Below are positions 18,299-27,150 of a stretch of 38,924 nt of DNA, piece after piece; position 1 is the first letter of the stretch; the number at the start of each line of letters is the position of its first letter. This DNA comes from Acidobacteria bacterium RIFCSPLOWO2_12_FULL_65_11. Lineage in GTDB: Bacteria > Acidobacteriota > Vicinamibacteria > Vicinamibacterales > CAVVIG01. Both the position numbers and the translations under genes were made by a program. The notes under the pieces are model-generated. The model did no database searches, was not told the origin of the DNA, and saw only the letters and a list, made by a program, of their open reading frames with translations. The stretch spans positions 1 to 38,924 of the forward strand of contig MELA01000132.1 in the NCBI GenBank assembly GCA_001767495.1. Reading direction: 5' to 3'.

Positions 18299-18652
18299 AT
18301 GCCGAATGGTGATGATGGATACGGAGAATTTGGCGGCAATGGCAGCGTGCAATGGGTCGTCGACGTCAACGATAAGATCTGGACGTCGGACACAGGAAAA
18401 CAAGGTCCATATCCTAACGGGCATCGTCAGTCCGGTTCCGATAGGGGCGCGAATCTTCAGGATGCCCATTTTACGATCAGCCTGGAGGTTCCGGAGGGTG
18501 TCGACCCGCGCGAGTTCGCCAAGCGCGTAGCAAACGGTTGGGAGCAAGATGGAAAAAAGAACCGTCTGAAGTTCGAGGGACTCAAGATTGAGAAAGGGAA
18601 TCCAGACCAGATTCGCATCAGTTGGCCCAGATTCAAAGAGACAGCAAAATGA
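18299..18652 (+). CDS. Hypothetical protein, 117 aa, no family recognised
   Basis: Strong SD (gaggaggt) before ATG; MPNGDDGYGEFGGNGSVQWVVDVNDKIWTSDTGKQGPYPNGHRQSGSDRGANLQDAHFTISLEVPEGVDPREFAKRVANGWEQDGKKNRLKFEGLKIEKGNPDQIRISWPRFKETAK. Confidence 0.7.
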   Translation: MPNGDDGYGEFGGNGSVQWVVDVNDKIWTSDTGKQGPYPNGHRQSGSDRGANLQDAHFTISLEVPEGVDPREFAKRVANGWEQDGKKNRLKFEGLKIEKGNPDQIRISWPRFKETAK

Positions 18653-18691
18653 GAACCGCCAGTCCAGAAAACCAGGGGCGCGGATCCCCCG

Positions 18692-19576
18692 CTACTTGGA
18701 GAAGATTCGTCCGAACAGCCTCGTGAACGACGACGAGTCCACCTTCCGCGCCAAGCTCGTCAGGTTCTCACGCAGCTCGCCGGCCGATTGGTACCGCTCG
18801 TCGGCGCGCTTGCGGAGCAGCCGGTCGACGATCCGCTGCAGGTGCGCGGGCCGATTGGGCGACAGCTTCGTGAGGGGCTCGGGTTCTTTTTCGAGGACGT
18901 TGGTCACCGTCTCGGACGGGGAGGCGCCGGCAAACGGTAGCCTCCCCGTCGCCATCTCGTAAATCACCACCCCAACCGAGAACAGGTCGCTTCTCGGATC
19001 GACTGGCGTCTGCAGGATGCGTTCGGGCGCCATGTAGTTGGCCGTCCCGAGCGGCCGGCCAGGCATGGTCGATCCGTAGACCGTCGGCTCGCCGGTGTCT
19101 TCCTCCCGGAAGCGTCTCGCCAACCCGAAGTCCAGCACCTTCACCTGCCTCGTCCCGCTGACGAAGATATTGCCGGGCTTGATGTCGCGATGCACGATCC
19201 CGCTGCCGTGCGCGGCTTCGAGCGCCTGCGTAATTTGAAGCGCGATCGCCACGACCTCTGCTGTTTCGAGCGGCTTGCGCACCATATGCAACTTGAGGTT
19301 CGCCCCCTCGAGCCGCTCCATGGCGATGAACCACCGCCCGTCGTGCTCGTCGATGTCGTAGATCGTGCAGATGTTCGGATGGTTCAGGAGCGCGATCGTC
19401 TGGGCCTCGCGCTTGAAGCGTCTCGTGGCCTCAGGGTCACCGGCCAGTTCCTCGGGCAGGAACTTGAGCGCGACCCGGCGCGGCAGCCGGGTGTCCTCGG
19501 CCTCGTACACCACTCCCATCCCGCCGATGCCGATCCTTCCGATGACCCGATAGTGCCGGACGGTCGTCCCGACCAT
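18692..19576 (-). CDS. Stand-alone cytosolic PknB-type Ser/Thr protein kinase (catalytic domain only)
   Basis: MVGTTVRHYRVIGRIGIGGMGVVYEAEDTRLPRRVALKFLP...IVHRDIKPGNIFVSGTRQVKVLDFGLARRF...GTANYMAPERI; 294 aa, no TM. Confidence 0.93.
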   Translation of the reverse strand: MVGTTVRHYRVIGRIGIGGMGVVYEAEDTRLPRRVALKFLPEELAGDPEATRRFKREAQTIALLNHPNICTIYDIDEHDGRWFIAMERLEGANLKLHMVRKPLETAEVVAIALQITQALEAAHGSGIVHRDIKPGNIFVSGTRQVKVLDFGLARRFREEDTGEPTVYGSTMPGRPLGTANYMAPERILQTPVDPRSDLFSVGVVIYEMATGRLPFAGASPSETVTNVLEKEPEPLTKLSPNRPAHLQRIVDRLLRKRADERYQSAGELRENLTSLARKVDSSSFTRLFGRIFSK

Positions 19577-19651
19577 TGAGGATGAGGATACCGCAGGAGT
19601 GTTCGGAAAGGCCCCCGGCGACGTTAATACCCAAAGAAGAGGAAAGTCGCT

Positions 19652-20311
19652 ATGATTTCGATGGTTCAACCGCTGATGACCGACCCGGAGCTGGGGAAGG
19701 GCCGCGCGAGGCCCGAACGGCTCGATGAGGCAGGTTCCGCGCTCCTGAGCAACGAGCCCACCATGGAGCTCGTCGTCAAGGCCCGGCTCGGAGACCGCGC
19801 CGCCGTCGAAGCGCTCCTGCAGCGCTGTCTGCCTCCGCTCAAGCGCTGGGCGCACGGCCGGCTGCCGGCCGCCACGCGCGGCTACCTGGACACGGGCGAC
19901 CTTGTCCAGGATGCCGCCCTTCACCTGCTCAGGCGCCTCGATCTATTCGAGCCCCATCACGTGGGGGCGATGCAAGCCTACTTGCGGCAGTCGGTCATCA
20001 ACCGGATCCGAGACGAGGTGCGGCGTGTTGGCAGGAATCCGGCACCAATCGAGCTGCCGGAAGAGCTGCCCTCCGATCTCACGTCGCCCCTCGAGACGGC
20101 CATCAAGGCCGAAGAGTATCGACGCTATCACGGCGCGCTCGTCAGTCTCAGTCCGAGCGATCGCGAAGTGATCGTGGCGCGTATCGAGGTGCAATGGAGC
20201 CTCGGTGAAATTCGGGAGCGCTTCGGTTTGCGGAGCGTCGACGCCGCCAGAATGCGCGTGACACGGGCGCTGCGGCGTCTCACCGAACGCCTGACGCAAG
20301 CCGGCGCGTGA
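19652..20311 (+). CDS. ECF-type RNA polymerase sigma factor
   Basis: AATRGYLDTGDLVQDAALHLLRRLDLFEP...AYLRQSVINRIRDEVRRVGR (sigma2) and LVSLSPSDREVIVARIEVQWSLGEIRERFGLRSVDAARMRVTRALRRLTERL (sigma4). Confidence 0.9.
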   Translation: MISMVQPLMTDPELGKGRARPERLDEAGSALLSNEPTMELVVKARLGDRAAVEALLQRCLPPLKRWAHGRLPAATRGYLDTGDLVQDAALHLLRRLDLFEPHHVGAMQAYLRQSVINRIRDEVRRVGRNPAPIELPEELPSDLTSPLETAIKAEEYRRYHGALVSLSPSDREVIVARIEVQWSLGEIRERFGLRSVDAARMRVTRALRRLTERLTQAGA

Positions 20312-20331
20312 CACCGCGAAGGAGGGCTGTC

Positions 20332-20739
20332 ATGACGATCGAAGAAACGGTCCGCGGCAACGTCGTCTTCATCGAACCAAAGGGCCGGCTGACGGTGGAA
20401 ACCGAGGAGGAGTTCAGAGGGACTGTCCGTCAGCTGCTCGAGACTGGGTGGACGCGCCTCGTGCTGAACCTCGCCGATGTGCCCTACATCGACAGCTGCG
20501 GCCTCGGCGCGATTGCCCAGGAGTACATCTCCGCGCGCCGTCGCGGTGGTGACCTGAAGCTGCTCAACGTGGCCGGGCGCAACCATCACCTGCTGACGCT
20601 CACCAAGCTGGTGACGGTGTTCGAGACGTACGACTCGGAGGATGAGGCCGCGCGCAGTTTTCTTGACGCCAGTCCGCGGGAGCTGCTGAGTCTGACCGGT
20701 ACACCAACCATGTGTGGCTCTCAAGGAGTTGGAGACTGA
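20332..20739 (+). CDS. STAS-domain anti-sigma factor antagonist
   Basis: MTIEETVRGNVVFIEPKGRLTVETEEEFRGTVRQLLETGWTRLVLNLADVPYIDSCGLGAIAQEYISARRRGGDLKLLNV; conserved DSCGLG serine. Confidence 0.93.
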   Translation: MTIEETVRGNVVFIEPKGRLTVETEEEFRGTVRQLLETGWTRLVLNLADVPYIDSCGLGAIAQEYISARRRGGDLKLLNVAGRNHHLLTLTKLVTVFETYDSEDEAARSFLDASPRELLSLTGTPTMCGSQGVGD

Positions 20740-20786
20740 CGCCATGGCTCAGGCTCTAGGTGTGGTTGTAGACTGGTGCCTGCTTT

Positions 20787-20811
20787 GGTCCGCCCAAATG
20801 GCGGACACGAC
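20787..20811 (-). repeat. REP-like copy, diverged loop (stem GTCCGCC/GGCGGAC, loop CAAAT)
   Basis: ggtccgcccaaatggcggacacgac. Confidence 0.75.
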
Positions 20812-20831
20812 AGCTTCTGAAGCCGGAGAGA

Positions 20832-22094
20832 ATGTTTTCTGTGGAGGCAGGTATGTTGAGAAGAGCGCTCGCGCCGTTTGTCGTGGCCGCACTGTTCTGT
20901 TTGGTCGCGCCCGTGTCGAGTCAGCAGAGGGGACGCGGGGCGCCGCCTCCGTTGCCTGAGGGAAGCGGCAGGGAGCTGGTCCAGGCGAAATGCGTGACGT
21001 GCCATCAGACCAACCTCATCACCAACTCGGGCGGATACAACCGGGAGGGATGGGACGCCCTCCTGAAGTCGATGCTGAATCTGTCTGCCGACGAGGCGCC
21101 GGCGGTCCTGGGATACCTCGCCACCAACTTCCCTGAGAAACCGAGGCCGGCCGCTGTCGTAATTCCCGGAACCGCCACCGTGTCCATCAAGGAGTGGATG
21201 GTGCCCTCGCTCGGCTCGCGGCCGCACGATCCGCTCGCGACGCCTGACGGCGCCATCTGGTGGACGGGCATGTTTGCCAACGTGCTGGGGCGGCTCGATC
21301 CGAAGACGGGCGCGATGAAAGAGTTCCCATTGAACACGGTTCAGTCCGGCCCTCACGGCCTCACCAACGATCGGGCCGGCAATATCTGGTTTACAGCCAA
21401 CAGCAAGGCGTACGTCGGCAAGCTCGACCCGCGGACGGGCGAGGTCACGGAATTTGCGATGCCCGATCCGGCCGCTCGTGACCCGCACACGCCCATCTTC
21501 GACAAGACGGGCACCATCCTCTGGTTCACCGTGCAGGGCGGCAACATGGTGGGGAGGCTCAACCCGCAGACGGGCGAGATCAAGCTGGTGACCATGCCCA
21601 CGCAGGGCGCGCGACCCTACGGCATCCTGATGAATTCAAGAAACGTCCCGTTCTTCGTGGATTTCGGCGTCAACAAAGTGGCCAGCATCGACCCGAATAC
21701 GATGGCCGTTCGGGAGTATCCGCTGCCGAATGCGGAGAGCCGTCCTCGGCGCATCGCCATCACGAGCGACGACATGATCTGGTATTCAGACTACTCGCGA
21801 GGCTATTTGGGCAGACTCAACCCGACGACCGGTGAAGTCAAGGAATGGCCGTCGCCGGGCGGACCGCAGTCGCAGCCGTACGGGATCACCGTGTCGAAGG
21901 ACATCGTCTGGTACAGCGAATCCGCGGTGAGGCCGAATACGCTCGTGCGCTTCGACCCGAAGACCGAGAAGTTCCAGACCTGGATCATCCCGTCGGGCGG
22001 AGGCATCGTGCGTCACATGATGACCACCTCCGACGGCAACCTCGTGCTCGCCTGCAGCGGGGTCAATCGCGTCGCACTCGTCGAGATCAGGTGA
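20832..22094 (+). CDS. c-type cytochrome fused to Vgb (virginiamycin B lyase)-like beta-propeller
   Basis: Signal peptide; CVTCH haem motif; repeated 'GRLDPKTGxxxEFPLP...PHGLTNDRAGNIWFT' blades. Start may be the ATG at MLRRALAPF. Confidence 0.9.
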   Translation: MFSVEAGMLRRALAPFVVAALFCLVAPVSSQQRGRGAPPPLPEGSGRELVQAKCVTCHQTNLITNSGGYNREGWDALLKSMLNLSADEAPAVLGYLATNFPEKPRPAAVVIPGTATVSIKEWMVPSLGSRPHDPLATPDGAIWWTGMFANVLGRLDPKTGAMKEFPLNTVQSGPHGLTNDRAGNIWFTANSKAYVGKLDPRTGEVTEFAMPDPAARDPHTPIFDKTGTILWFTVQGGNMVGRLNPQTGEIKLVTMPTQGARPYGILMNSRNVPFFVDFGVNKVASIDPNTMAVREYPLPNAESRPRRIAITSDDMIWYSDYSRGYLGRLNPTTGEVKEWPSPGGPQSQPYGITVSKDIVWYSESAVRPNTLVRFDPKTEKFQTWIIPSGGGIVRHMMTTSDGNLVLACSGVNRVALVEIR

Positions 22095-24315
22095 GCGTGC
22101 CGCGTGAGGCGAAGGCCGCGAGGGCGTAGCACAGGCAGCCGATGAGCATGGCGGCCTGGAAGCCCAGGGTGAGGGCGACAAAGACGGTGGTCACCGAGCC
22201 AATCACCGACATGACCCCGTTGAACCCCCAGTAGAACGGGGGATCGGCGAGCGCGCCGCGGCCGGTCTGCCTGAGGGCACCAGGGAACGGCACGCCCATG
22301 GCGAGCCCGAGCGGCGCGATAAGCGAGATGGCGATGGCGACACGCGCCGGGAGTGAGAGCGGCAGCAGCGTCGGCACCAGCCGCGGAAGGGCGATGGCCT
22401 CGATCGCACCGAGGACGGCCACGACGAGACACGCCGCGCGTAACGGCACGCGCGGGCTGATGGCGCTCCCGATGCCGCCCGCCGCCAGCAGCGTGAAGAG
22501 CAGCACCGAAAGCGTGAAGATCGGGTGACCGAGGAGCAGCGTCATGTGCTGCAGCAGCGCCAGCTCCACCGCGATGAAGCCGAAGCCGAGGCAGGCAAAG
22601 TAGACGATCGACGCCGCATACGGCCGCGCCGGCTGGCCCCGCGGTTTGCCGAGCGCGGCGAAGAGCACCAGCAGCAGCAGGTTTGGCCCGAGCAGCCAGG
22701 TGAACAGCCCGTCGGCAATCCTCGACGGCATGCCCCAGGGACGTTCGACGGCGAAATAGAAGGGACTGTCGTCGAACACCGGACCCACGCGCCGAGGCGA
22801 TTCGGCCGCGTAGGCCGAGAGCGTCTTCCGTCCGCCGAGCAGTTCGTCGTACGGTGCCGGCGCAGGGCGGCCCGGGACGATCATTGGGACGGCCAGCGTC
22901 CAACGGTCCGCGATCTCGGTTGTTTCAGCGGCCGTGAACGGGCGCTTGCGAAGCATGAACAGCATCTGCGGAGGATCGTCGAGCTGCGCGCCTCGCTTCT
23001 CGACGAGCGCCACCACGCGCTGGGCCGCCTCTTCGGCGCCGAGCAGCGCCACGGCATTGGCCACGAGCCGCGGGACGTCCGTGCTCCAGCGCAGAATCAC
23101 CAGCACACCATCGTCGGTCAGATGCTCGTAGTACGCGCGGAAGGCCTCTGTCGTGTACAGATAATTCTCCGAGAGCGAGAGTCCGCCCGAGGCCACTGAC
23201 GCCCACGAGTCCACGAAGCCGAGGAAGACGACGTCGAACTTCCGATCGGTCCGGCTCATGAAGCTGCGCCCCTCGCTCTGGATCACCTCGACGTCGGGCC
23301 GATCGTAGAGGTCGCCTGCGCGCGCGCCGTAATGGCGGACGAACCGAATCATGAGCGGATTGAGCTCGACAGCGGTCACCTTGCGGCTGCCGGCGGCGAG
23401 CGCGGCCATCACGTCGGCGCCGCCTCCGGGGCCGATCACCAGCGTCTCGCCGCCCGGCGTCAGTCGAAACGGCAGCGCGCGGTACGACTCGGCCATCTCG
23501 CGCGCGCTTTCAATCCGGCCGTCCCACGGCAGAAGGCTCGTCCAGGCGTCCGAGTCGATGTAGAAGCGCGCGAGAAACGGCGGCGGCAGCCCCTCGACGG
23601 CGTCAATCCGCGAATAGGCGTTCCAGCCGGTCTGCGTGACGCGCGCACCGGGGCTCGCCTCCATCTGGCGGCGCATGGCCTTGATGGTGCCGGGCGTGAC
23701 ACGAAAGAGTTCCGTGCTCGCGTTCGACAACGCCGCCACGGCCAGTAGCACGGCGCCGGCACCCGCGACCAAGCGGAGCCTTCTCGACAGCAAGGCGGCG
23801 GCACACATCGGCGCGATTGCGGCAACGAGCACAGAGGCTTCGCCGCCAAGCGCCTGCAGGAGCACGGTGACGCCGAGTGCCCCGAGCGAGGCGCCCAGGA
23901 GATCGGCGAAGTAGAGCGACCCGGCGTCAGGACGGTGTAAATCGAAAATCGTCGAGAGCGCCATGCCGGCCAGAAAAAACGGCACGAGCGGGGCGATGAA
24001 GTACAAGGGGAGCCGTTCGATCTGAAACGGAAAGCGGACGAGAATCCAGAGGCAGAGGGGGATGGTTGCTGCGTACAGCAGCGTCAACAGGCCGGCTGTC
24101 TCCTCCGACTGGGTCCACCGTGCCCAGTGCAGACGGACCAGATGGACCGCCAGGCCGCCCAGCCCCCAGCCGAGCAGCGCCACCGAGATGGCGAGGAACG
24201 CGAAGTGATACCAGATCGTCGCCGAGTAAATCCGGGTCAGACAAATCTCGAAGACGATCCCGGACAGTGTGACGAGAAAGACGACGGCCCGGAGACGAGG
24301 TAGCGCCGCCGGCAT
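22087..24315 (-). CDS. Polytopic membrane protein with central spermidine-synthase-like SAM-dependent domain
   Basis: N-terminal TMs (FLVTLSGIVFEICLTRIYSATIWYHFAFLAISVALLGWG); VIGPGGGADVMAALAAGSRKVTAVELNPLM...DVVFLGFVDSW; C-terminal TMs. Convergent 8-bp overlap with the Vgb gene. Confidence 0.88.
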   Translation of the reverse strand: MPAALPRLRAVVFLVTLSGIVFEICLTRIYSATIWYHFAFLAISVALLGWGLGGLAVHLVRLHWARWTQSEETAGLLTLLYAATIPLCLWILVRFPFQIERLPLYFIAPLVPFFLAGMALSTIFDLHRPDAGSLYFADLLGASLGALGVTVLLQALGGEASVLVAAIAPMCAAALLSRRLRLVAGAGAVLLAVAALSNASTELFRVTPGTIKAMRRQMEASPGARVTQTGWNAYSRIDAVEGLPPPFLARFYIDSDAWTSLLPWDGRIESAREMAESYRALPFRLTPGGETLVIGPGGGADVMAALAAGSRKVTAVELNPLMIRFVRHYGARAGDLYDRPDVEVIQSEGRSFMSRTDRKFDVVFLGFVDSWASVASGGLSLSENYLYTTEAFRAYYEHLTDDGVLVILRWSTDVPRLVANAVALLGAEEAAQRVVALVEKRGAQLDDPPQMLFMLRKRPFTAAETTEIADRWTLAVPMIVPGRPAPAPYDELLGGRKTLSAYAAESPRRVGPVFDDSPFYFAVERPWGMPSRIADGLFTWLLGPNLLLLVLFAALGKPRGQPARPYAASIVYFACLGFGFIAVELALLQHMTLLLGHPIFTLSVLLFTLLAAGGIGSAISPRVPLRAACLVVAVLGAIEAIALPRLVPTLLPLSLPARVAIAISLIAPLGLAMGVPFPGALRQTGRGALADPPFYWGFNGVMSVIGSVTTVFVALTLGFQAAMLIGCLCYALAAFASRGTLT

Positions 24316-25664
24316 CAGGGCGCGGCGATCTTGTAGAGATACCGGTAGCCGCGCATGAACATCTCGTTGTCCACGAGCGCGGGCGACGCGTCGAACCCGT
24401 CGTTCAAGGTGTTGGTCGCCAGCACCTCGAACCTCGGGCCATGGCGGAGGACGAGCGTCGTGCCGTCCCGGCCGGTGATGTAGACGCGGCCGGCCGCGCC
24501 GACCGGCGACGAGAAGATCTCAGGGACACCGTCGAGCCGCTGCGTCTGGTAGTGCGGCGTGCCGGTCTTGGGGTCGAACGCGGACAGGACGCCGGTGTTC
24601 GTCTTCAGAAAATACAGCACGTTGTCGTAGAGCAGCGGCGACGGCACGTAGGGCGTGTCGCGCGTCATGCTCCAGGCCACGGCGTTCGATCCGTCGATGT
24701 TGCCCCGCGCCTCCGCCAGGCGAACCGCCCTCAGGTCGTTCCCCTGGAACCCGCTCATGAGGATGGCGACGCCGTCCGCGTACACCGGCGAAGGGATCGG
24801 ATTCATCGTCAGGCCGTCGCTCTCCCAGACGACGCTGCCGTTCTCGAGGTCGTAGCTGCGGATCCGGTTCATCCCTGGGATGATGGCCTGCGCGCGCCCG
24901 TTGACGTCGACCACGAGCGGCGTGGCCCAGGTGTCGATTTCCTGGCGCGGCACCCGCCACAGCTCCCGCCCGGTCCGCTTGTCGAGTGCCGCCACGAACG
25001 ACGGTCCGACGATATGGTCCCAGACGACGACGAGCGTGTTGCGATAGAGTGCGGGCGTAGAGCCTTCGCCGAACTGATTCCTCATGCGTTTGTCGCCGAG
25101 GTCAACCTGCCAGACGAGCGTGCCGTCCATGGAGTATGCGTACAGCCCGCGCGATTCGAAGTACGCAAAGACGTGCTCGCCGTCGGTGATTGCCGAGCTC
25201 GACGCCCACGTGCTGTTCTCAGGGTGACCCGCTTCGTGCGGCTCTTCCTCGCGGGCGACGCGCTCCCAGACCGTGCGTCCGGTCTGGCGGTCGATGGCCA
25301 TGACGATGAAACGATGGACGCCGCGTTGAGGGAGGCCACCTCGCGGCGCGTGCTGGGCGTCGCCGGTTGCACCCATCGGCACCGCGGTCAGGAGGAACAC
25401 GCGGTCGCCCCACACGACCGGAGACGAGGATCCGCGGCCGGGGATCTCCACCTTCCAGCGGACGTTCTTCGTCTCGCTCCACTCAAGCGGCGGATTAGCC
25501 GATCGCGAGACGCCGGTGTTGAAGGGCCCACGCCACTGCGACCAGAACCGATCGGATGGTGATGCCTGGGATGGCTGGGTACCCTGGGCCAGCAGCACCG
25601 ACCCAAACAGCGCAAGACCCGCGGCCGTTGCCAGAGCTGTCTTCGCCATCTTCGTTCGGGTCAT
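24315..25664 (-). CDS. PQQ-binding-like beta-propeller repeat protein
   Basis: SDRFWSQWRGPFNTGVSRSANPPLEWSETKNVRWKVEIPGRGSSSPVVWGDRVFLLTA...; signal peptide; stop overlaps the downstream start (TGATG). Confidence 0.9.
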   Translation of the reverse strand: MTRTKMAKTALATAAGLALFGSVLLAQGTQPSQASPSDRFWSQWRGPFNTGVSRSANPPLEWSETKNVRWKVEIPGRGSSSPVVWGDRVFLLTAVPMGATGDAQHAPRGGLPQRGVHRFIVMAIDRQTGRTVWERVAREEEPHEAGHPENSTWASSSAITDGEHVFAYFESRGLYAYSMDGTLVWQVDLGDKRMRNQFGEGSTPALYRNTLVVVWDHIVGPSFVAALDKRTGRELWRVPRQEIDTWATPLVVDVNGRAQAIIPGMNRIRSYDLENGSVVWESDGLTMNPIPSPVYADGVAILMSGFQGNDLRAVRLAEARGNIDGSNAVAWSMTRDTPYVPSPLLYDNVLYFLKTNTGVLSAFDPKTGTPHYQTQRLDGVPEIFSSPVGAAGRVYITGRDGTTLVLRHGPRFEVLATNTLNDGFDASPALVDNEMFMRGYRYLYKIAAP

Positions 25665-25678
25665 CTCTTCACCTGTCT

Positions 25679-25789
25679 GGTCCGGCTAAAGCCGGACACT
25701 ACAAAACTTCGGCTGAAGCCGGACACTACGTACCCCGCGACGTACGCCTGACACGCCGTACTGTCGTAGTGTCCGCCTTCAGGCGGACC
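25679..25789. repeat. REP cluster: 25679-25702(-), truncated 25710-25729(-), 25766-25789(+)
   Basis: ggtccggctaaagccggacactac / cggctgaagccggacactac / gtagtgtccgccttcaggcggacc. Confidence 0.9.
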
Positions 25790-25821
25790 GTAAGAGTATA
25801 TATTTGACTCGCGTCGCCTTC

Positions 25822-26961
25822 ATGCGGTCGTTCGATTTTCATATTCGCACGCGCGTCGTCTTCGGCGAGGGCGCCCTCGCGCGTCTGGGCGAGCTCGCGC
25901 ACGAACTGTCCTTCACGCGGACGCTCATTGTGGCCGATCGGGGCATCGTGGCGACCGGGCTGGCCGACCGCGCCGCGACGCTCCTCGAGGCGGCCGGCAT
26001 CGCGTCATTTCGCTTTCACGACTTCGACTCCAATCCCGACACGCGGATGGTCGAGGCCGGGCGCGCGCACGCGGCCGCCTGCGCCGTGGATTCGATCGTG
26101 GCGCTTGGCGGCGGCAGTTCGCTCGACTGTGCCAAGGCCATCAACTTCGTCCTGACCAGCGGCGGGTCGATGCGCGACTACTGGGGGTTTGGCAAGGCGT
26201 CGGAGCCGATGCTGCCCTCGATCGGTGTGCCGACAACCGCCGGGACCGGCAGCGAGGCGCAGGCGTACGCGCTCATCTCGGACGCCGAGACGCACGCCAA
26301 GATGGCGTGCGGGGATCCGAAGGCGGCCTTTCGCATCGCGATTCTCGACCCGGTGGTGACCGTCTCGCAGCCGCGCCACGTGACGGCGGTCGCCGGCTAC
26401 GACGCCATCTCGCACGCCGTCGAGTCGTACGTCACCACGCGCGGTAATCAGATCTCGGATGTCTTCGCCCGCGACGCGTGGCGGCTGCTCGAGCGCCACT
26501 ACGAACGCGTGCTCGCCCGTCCGGGCGACCTCTTCTCGCGCGGCGCCATGCTCGTCGGCGCGCACGAGGCCGGCATCGCGATCGATCAGTCGATGCTGGG
26601 AGCGACGCACGCCTGCGCCAACCCGCTGACGGCACGCTACGGCACGCCCCACGGCGTGGCGATCGCGGTGATGCTGCCGCATGTCGTGCGATGGAATCAC
26701 GCGCACGTCGGCGACCGCTACGGCGAGCTGTTGAAGGCGTCAGGCCTGGACGGCGGAGAGGCGCCTGGCGAGCGGCTGGCTCTTCGTCTCGAGAGCCTCG
26801 CGCGGGTCGGTGGACTGCCGGCCGCGCTGCGAGACCTCGGTGCGGCGCGCGCCGATCTCGCCGCACTCGCCGCCGAGGCGGCCACGCAGTGGACCGGAAC
26901 GTTCAATCCGCGGCCGTTCGACGCGACCAGCGCGCTCTTGCTGTACGAGCGCGCCTACTGA
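25822..26961 (+). CDS. Iron-containing alcohol dehydrogenase
   Basis: FHIRTRVVFGEGALARLGEL; IVALGGGSSLDCAKAINF; PSIGVPTTAGTGSEAQAYALIS; GATHACANPLTARYGTPHGVAIAVMLPHVVRWN. Confidence 0.95.
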   Translation: MRSFDFHIRTRVVFGEGALARLGELAHELSFTRTLIVADRGIVATGLADRAATLLEAAGIASFRFHDFDSNPDTRMVEAGRAHAAACAVDSIVALGGGSSLDCAKAINFVLTSGGSMRDYWGFGKASEPMLPSIGVPTTAGTGSEAQAYALISDAETHAKMACGDPKAAFRIAILDPVVTVSQPRHVTAVAGYDAISHAVESYVTTRGNQISDVFARDAWRLLERHYERVLARPGDLFSRGAMLVGAHEAGIAIDQSMLGATHACANPLTARYGTPHGVAIAVMLPHVVRWNHAHVGDRYGELLKASGLDGGEAPGERLALRLESLARVGGLPAALRDLGAARADLAALAAEAATQWTGTFNPRPFDATSALLLYERAY

Positions 26962-26971
26962 TCGGACACAC

Positions 26972-27150
26972 GGTCCGGCTGAAGCCGGACACTACATGAT
27001 GAGCACTGAAGCCGGACACGACATGATGAGCACGACATGATGAGCAAGATCTGTTGCGGACTGTCCGGTTTCAGATCGTAGACAGACGTGGTAGATAGAC
27101 GTGGTAGATAGAGGTGCTAGACAGACGTAGTGTCCGGCTTCAGCCGGACC
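26972..27150. repeat. REP cluster with tandem arrays: 26972-26995(-), truncated 27006-27022(-), GACATGATGAGCA-type repeats to ~27046, four 13-nt units at 27078-27129, REP 27127-27150(+)
   Basis: GTAGACAGACGTG / GTAGATAGACGTG / GTAGATAGAGGTG / CTAGACAGACGTA followed directly by gtgtccggcttcagccggacc. Confidence 0.88.

Noticed and set aside
20787-20811. Rho-independent terminator after the STAS gene
   Set aside because: Hairpin has no downstream T-tract and matches the dispersed REP family, so it is better called a repeat copy.
24441-25562. 373-aa plus-strand ORF antisense to the PQQ propeller
   Set aside because: His/Arg/Asp-rich shadow translation; the minus-strand PQQ protein is well supported.
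26972-27150. Possible CRISPR array
   Set aside because: Units are 13 nt tandem or hairpin repeats without regular unique spacers; no cas genes nearby.
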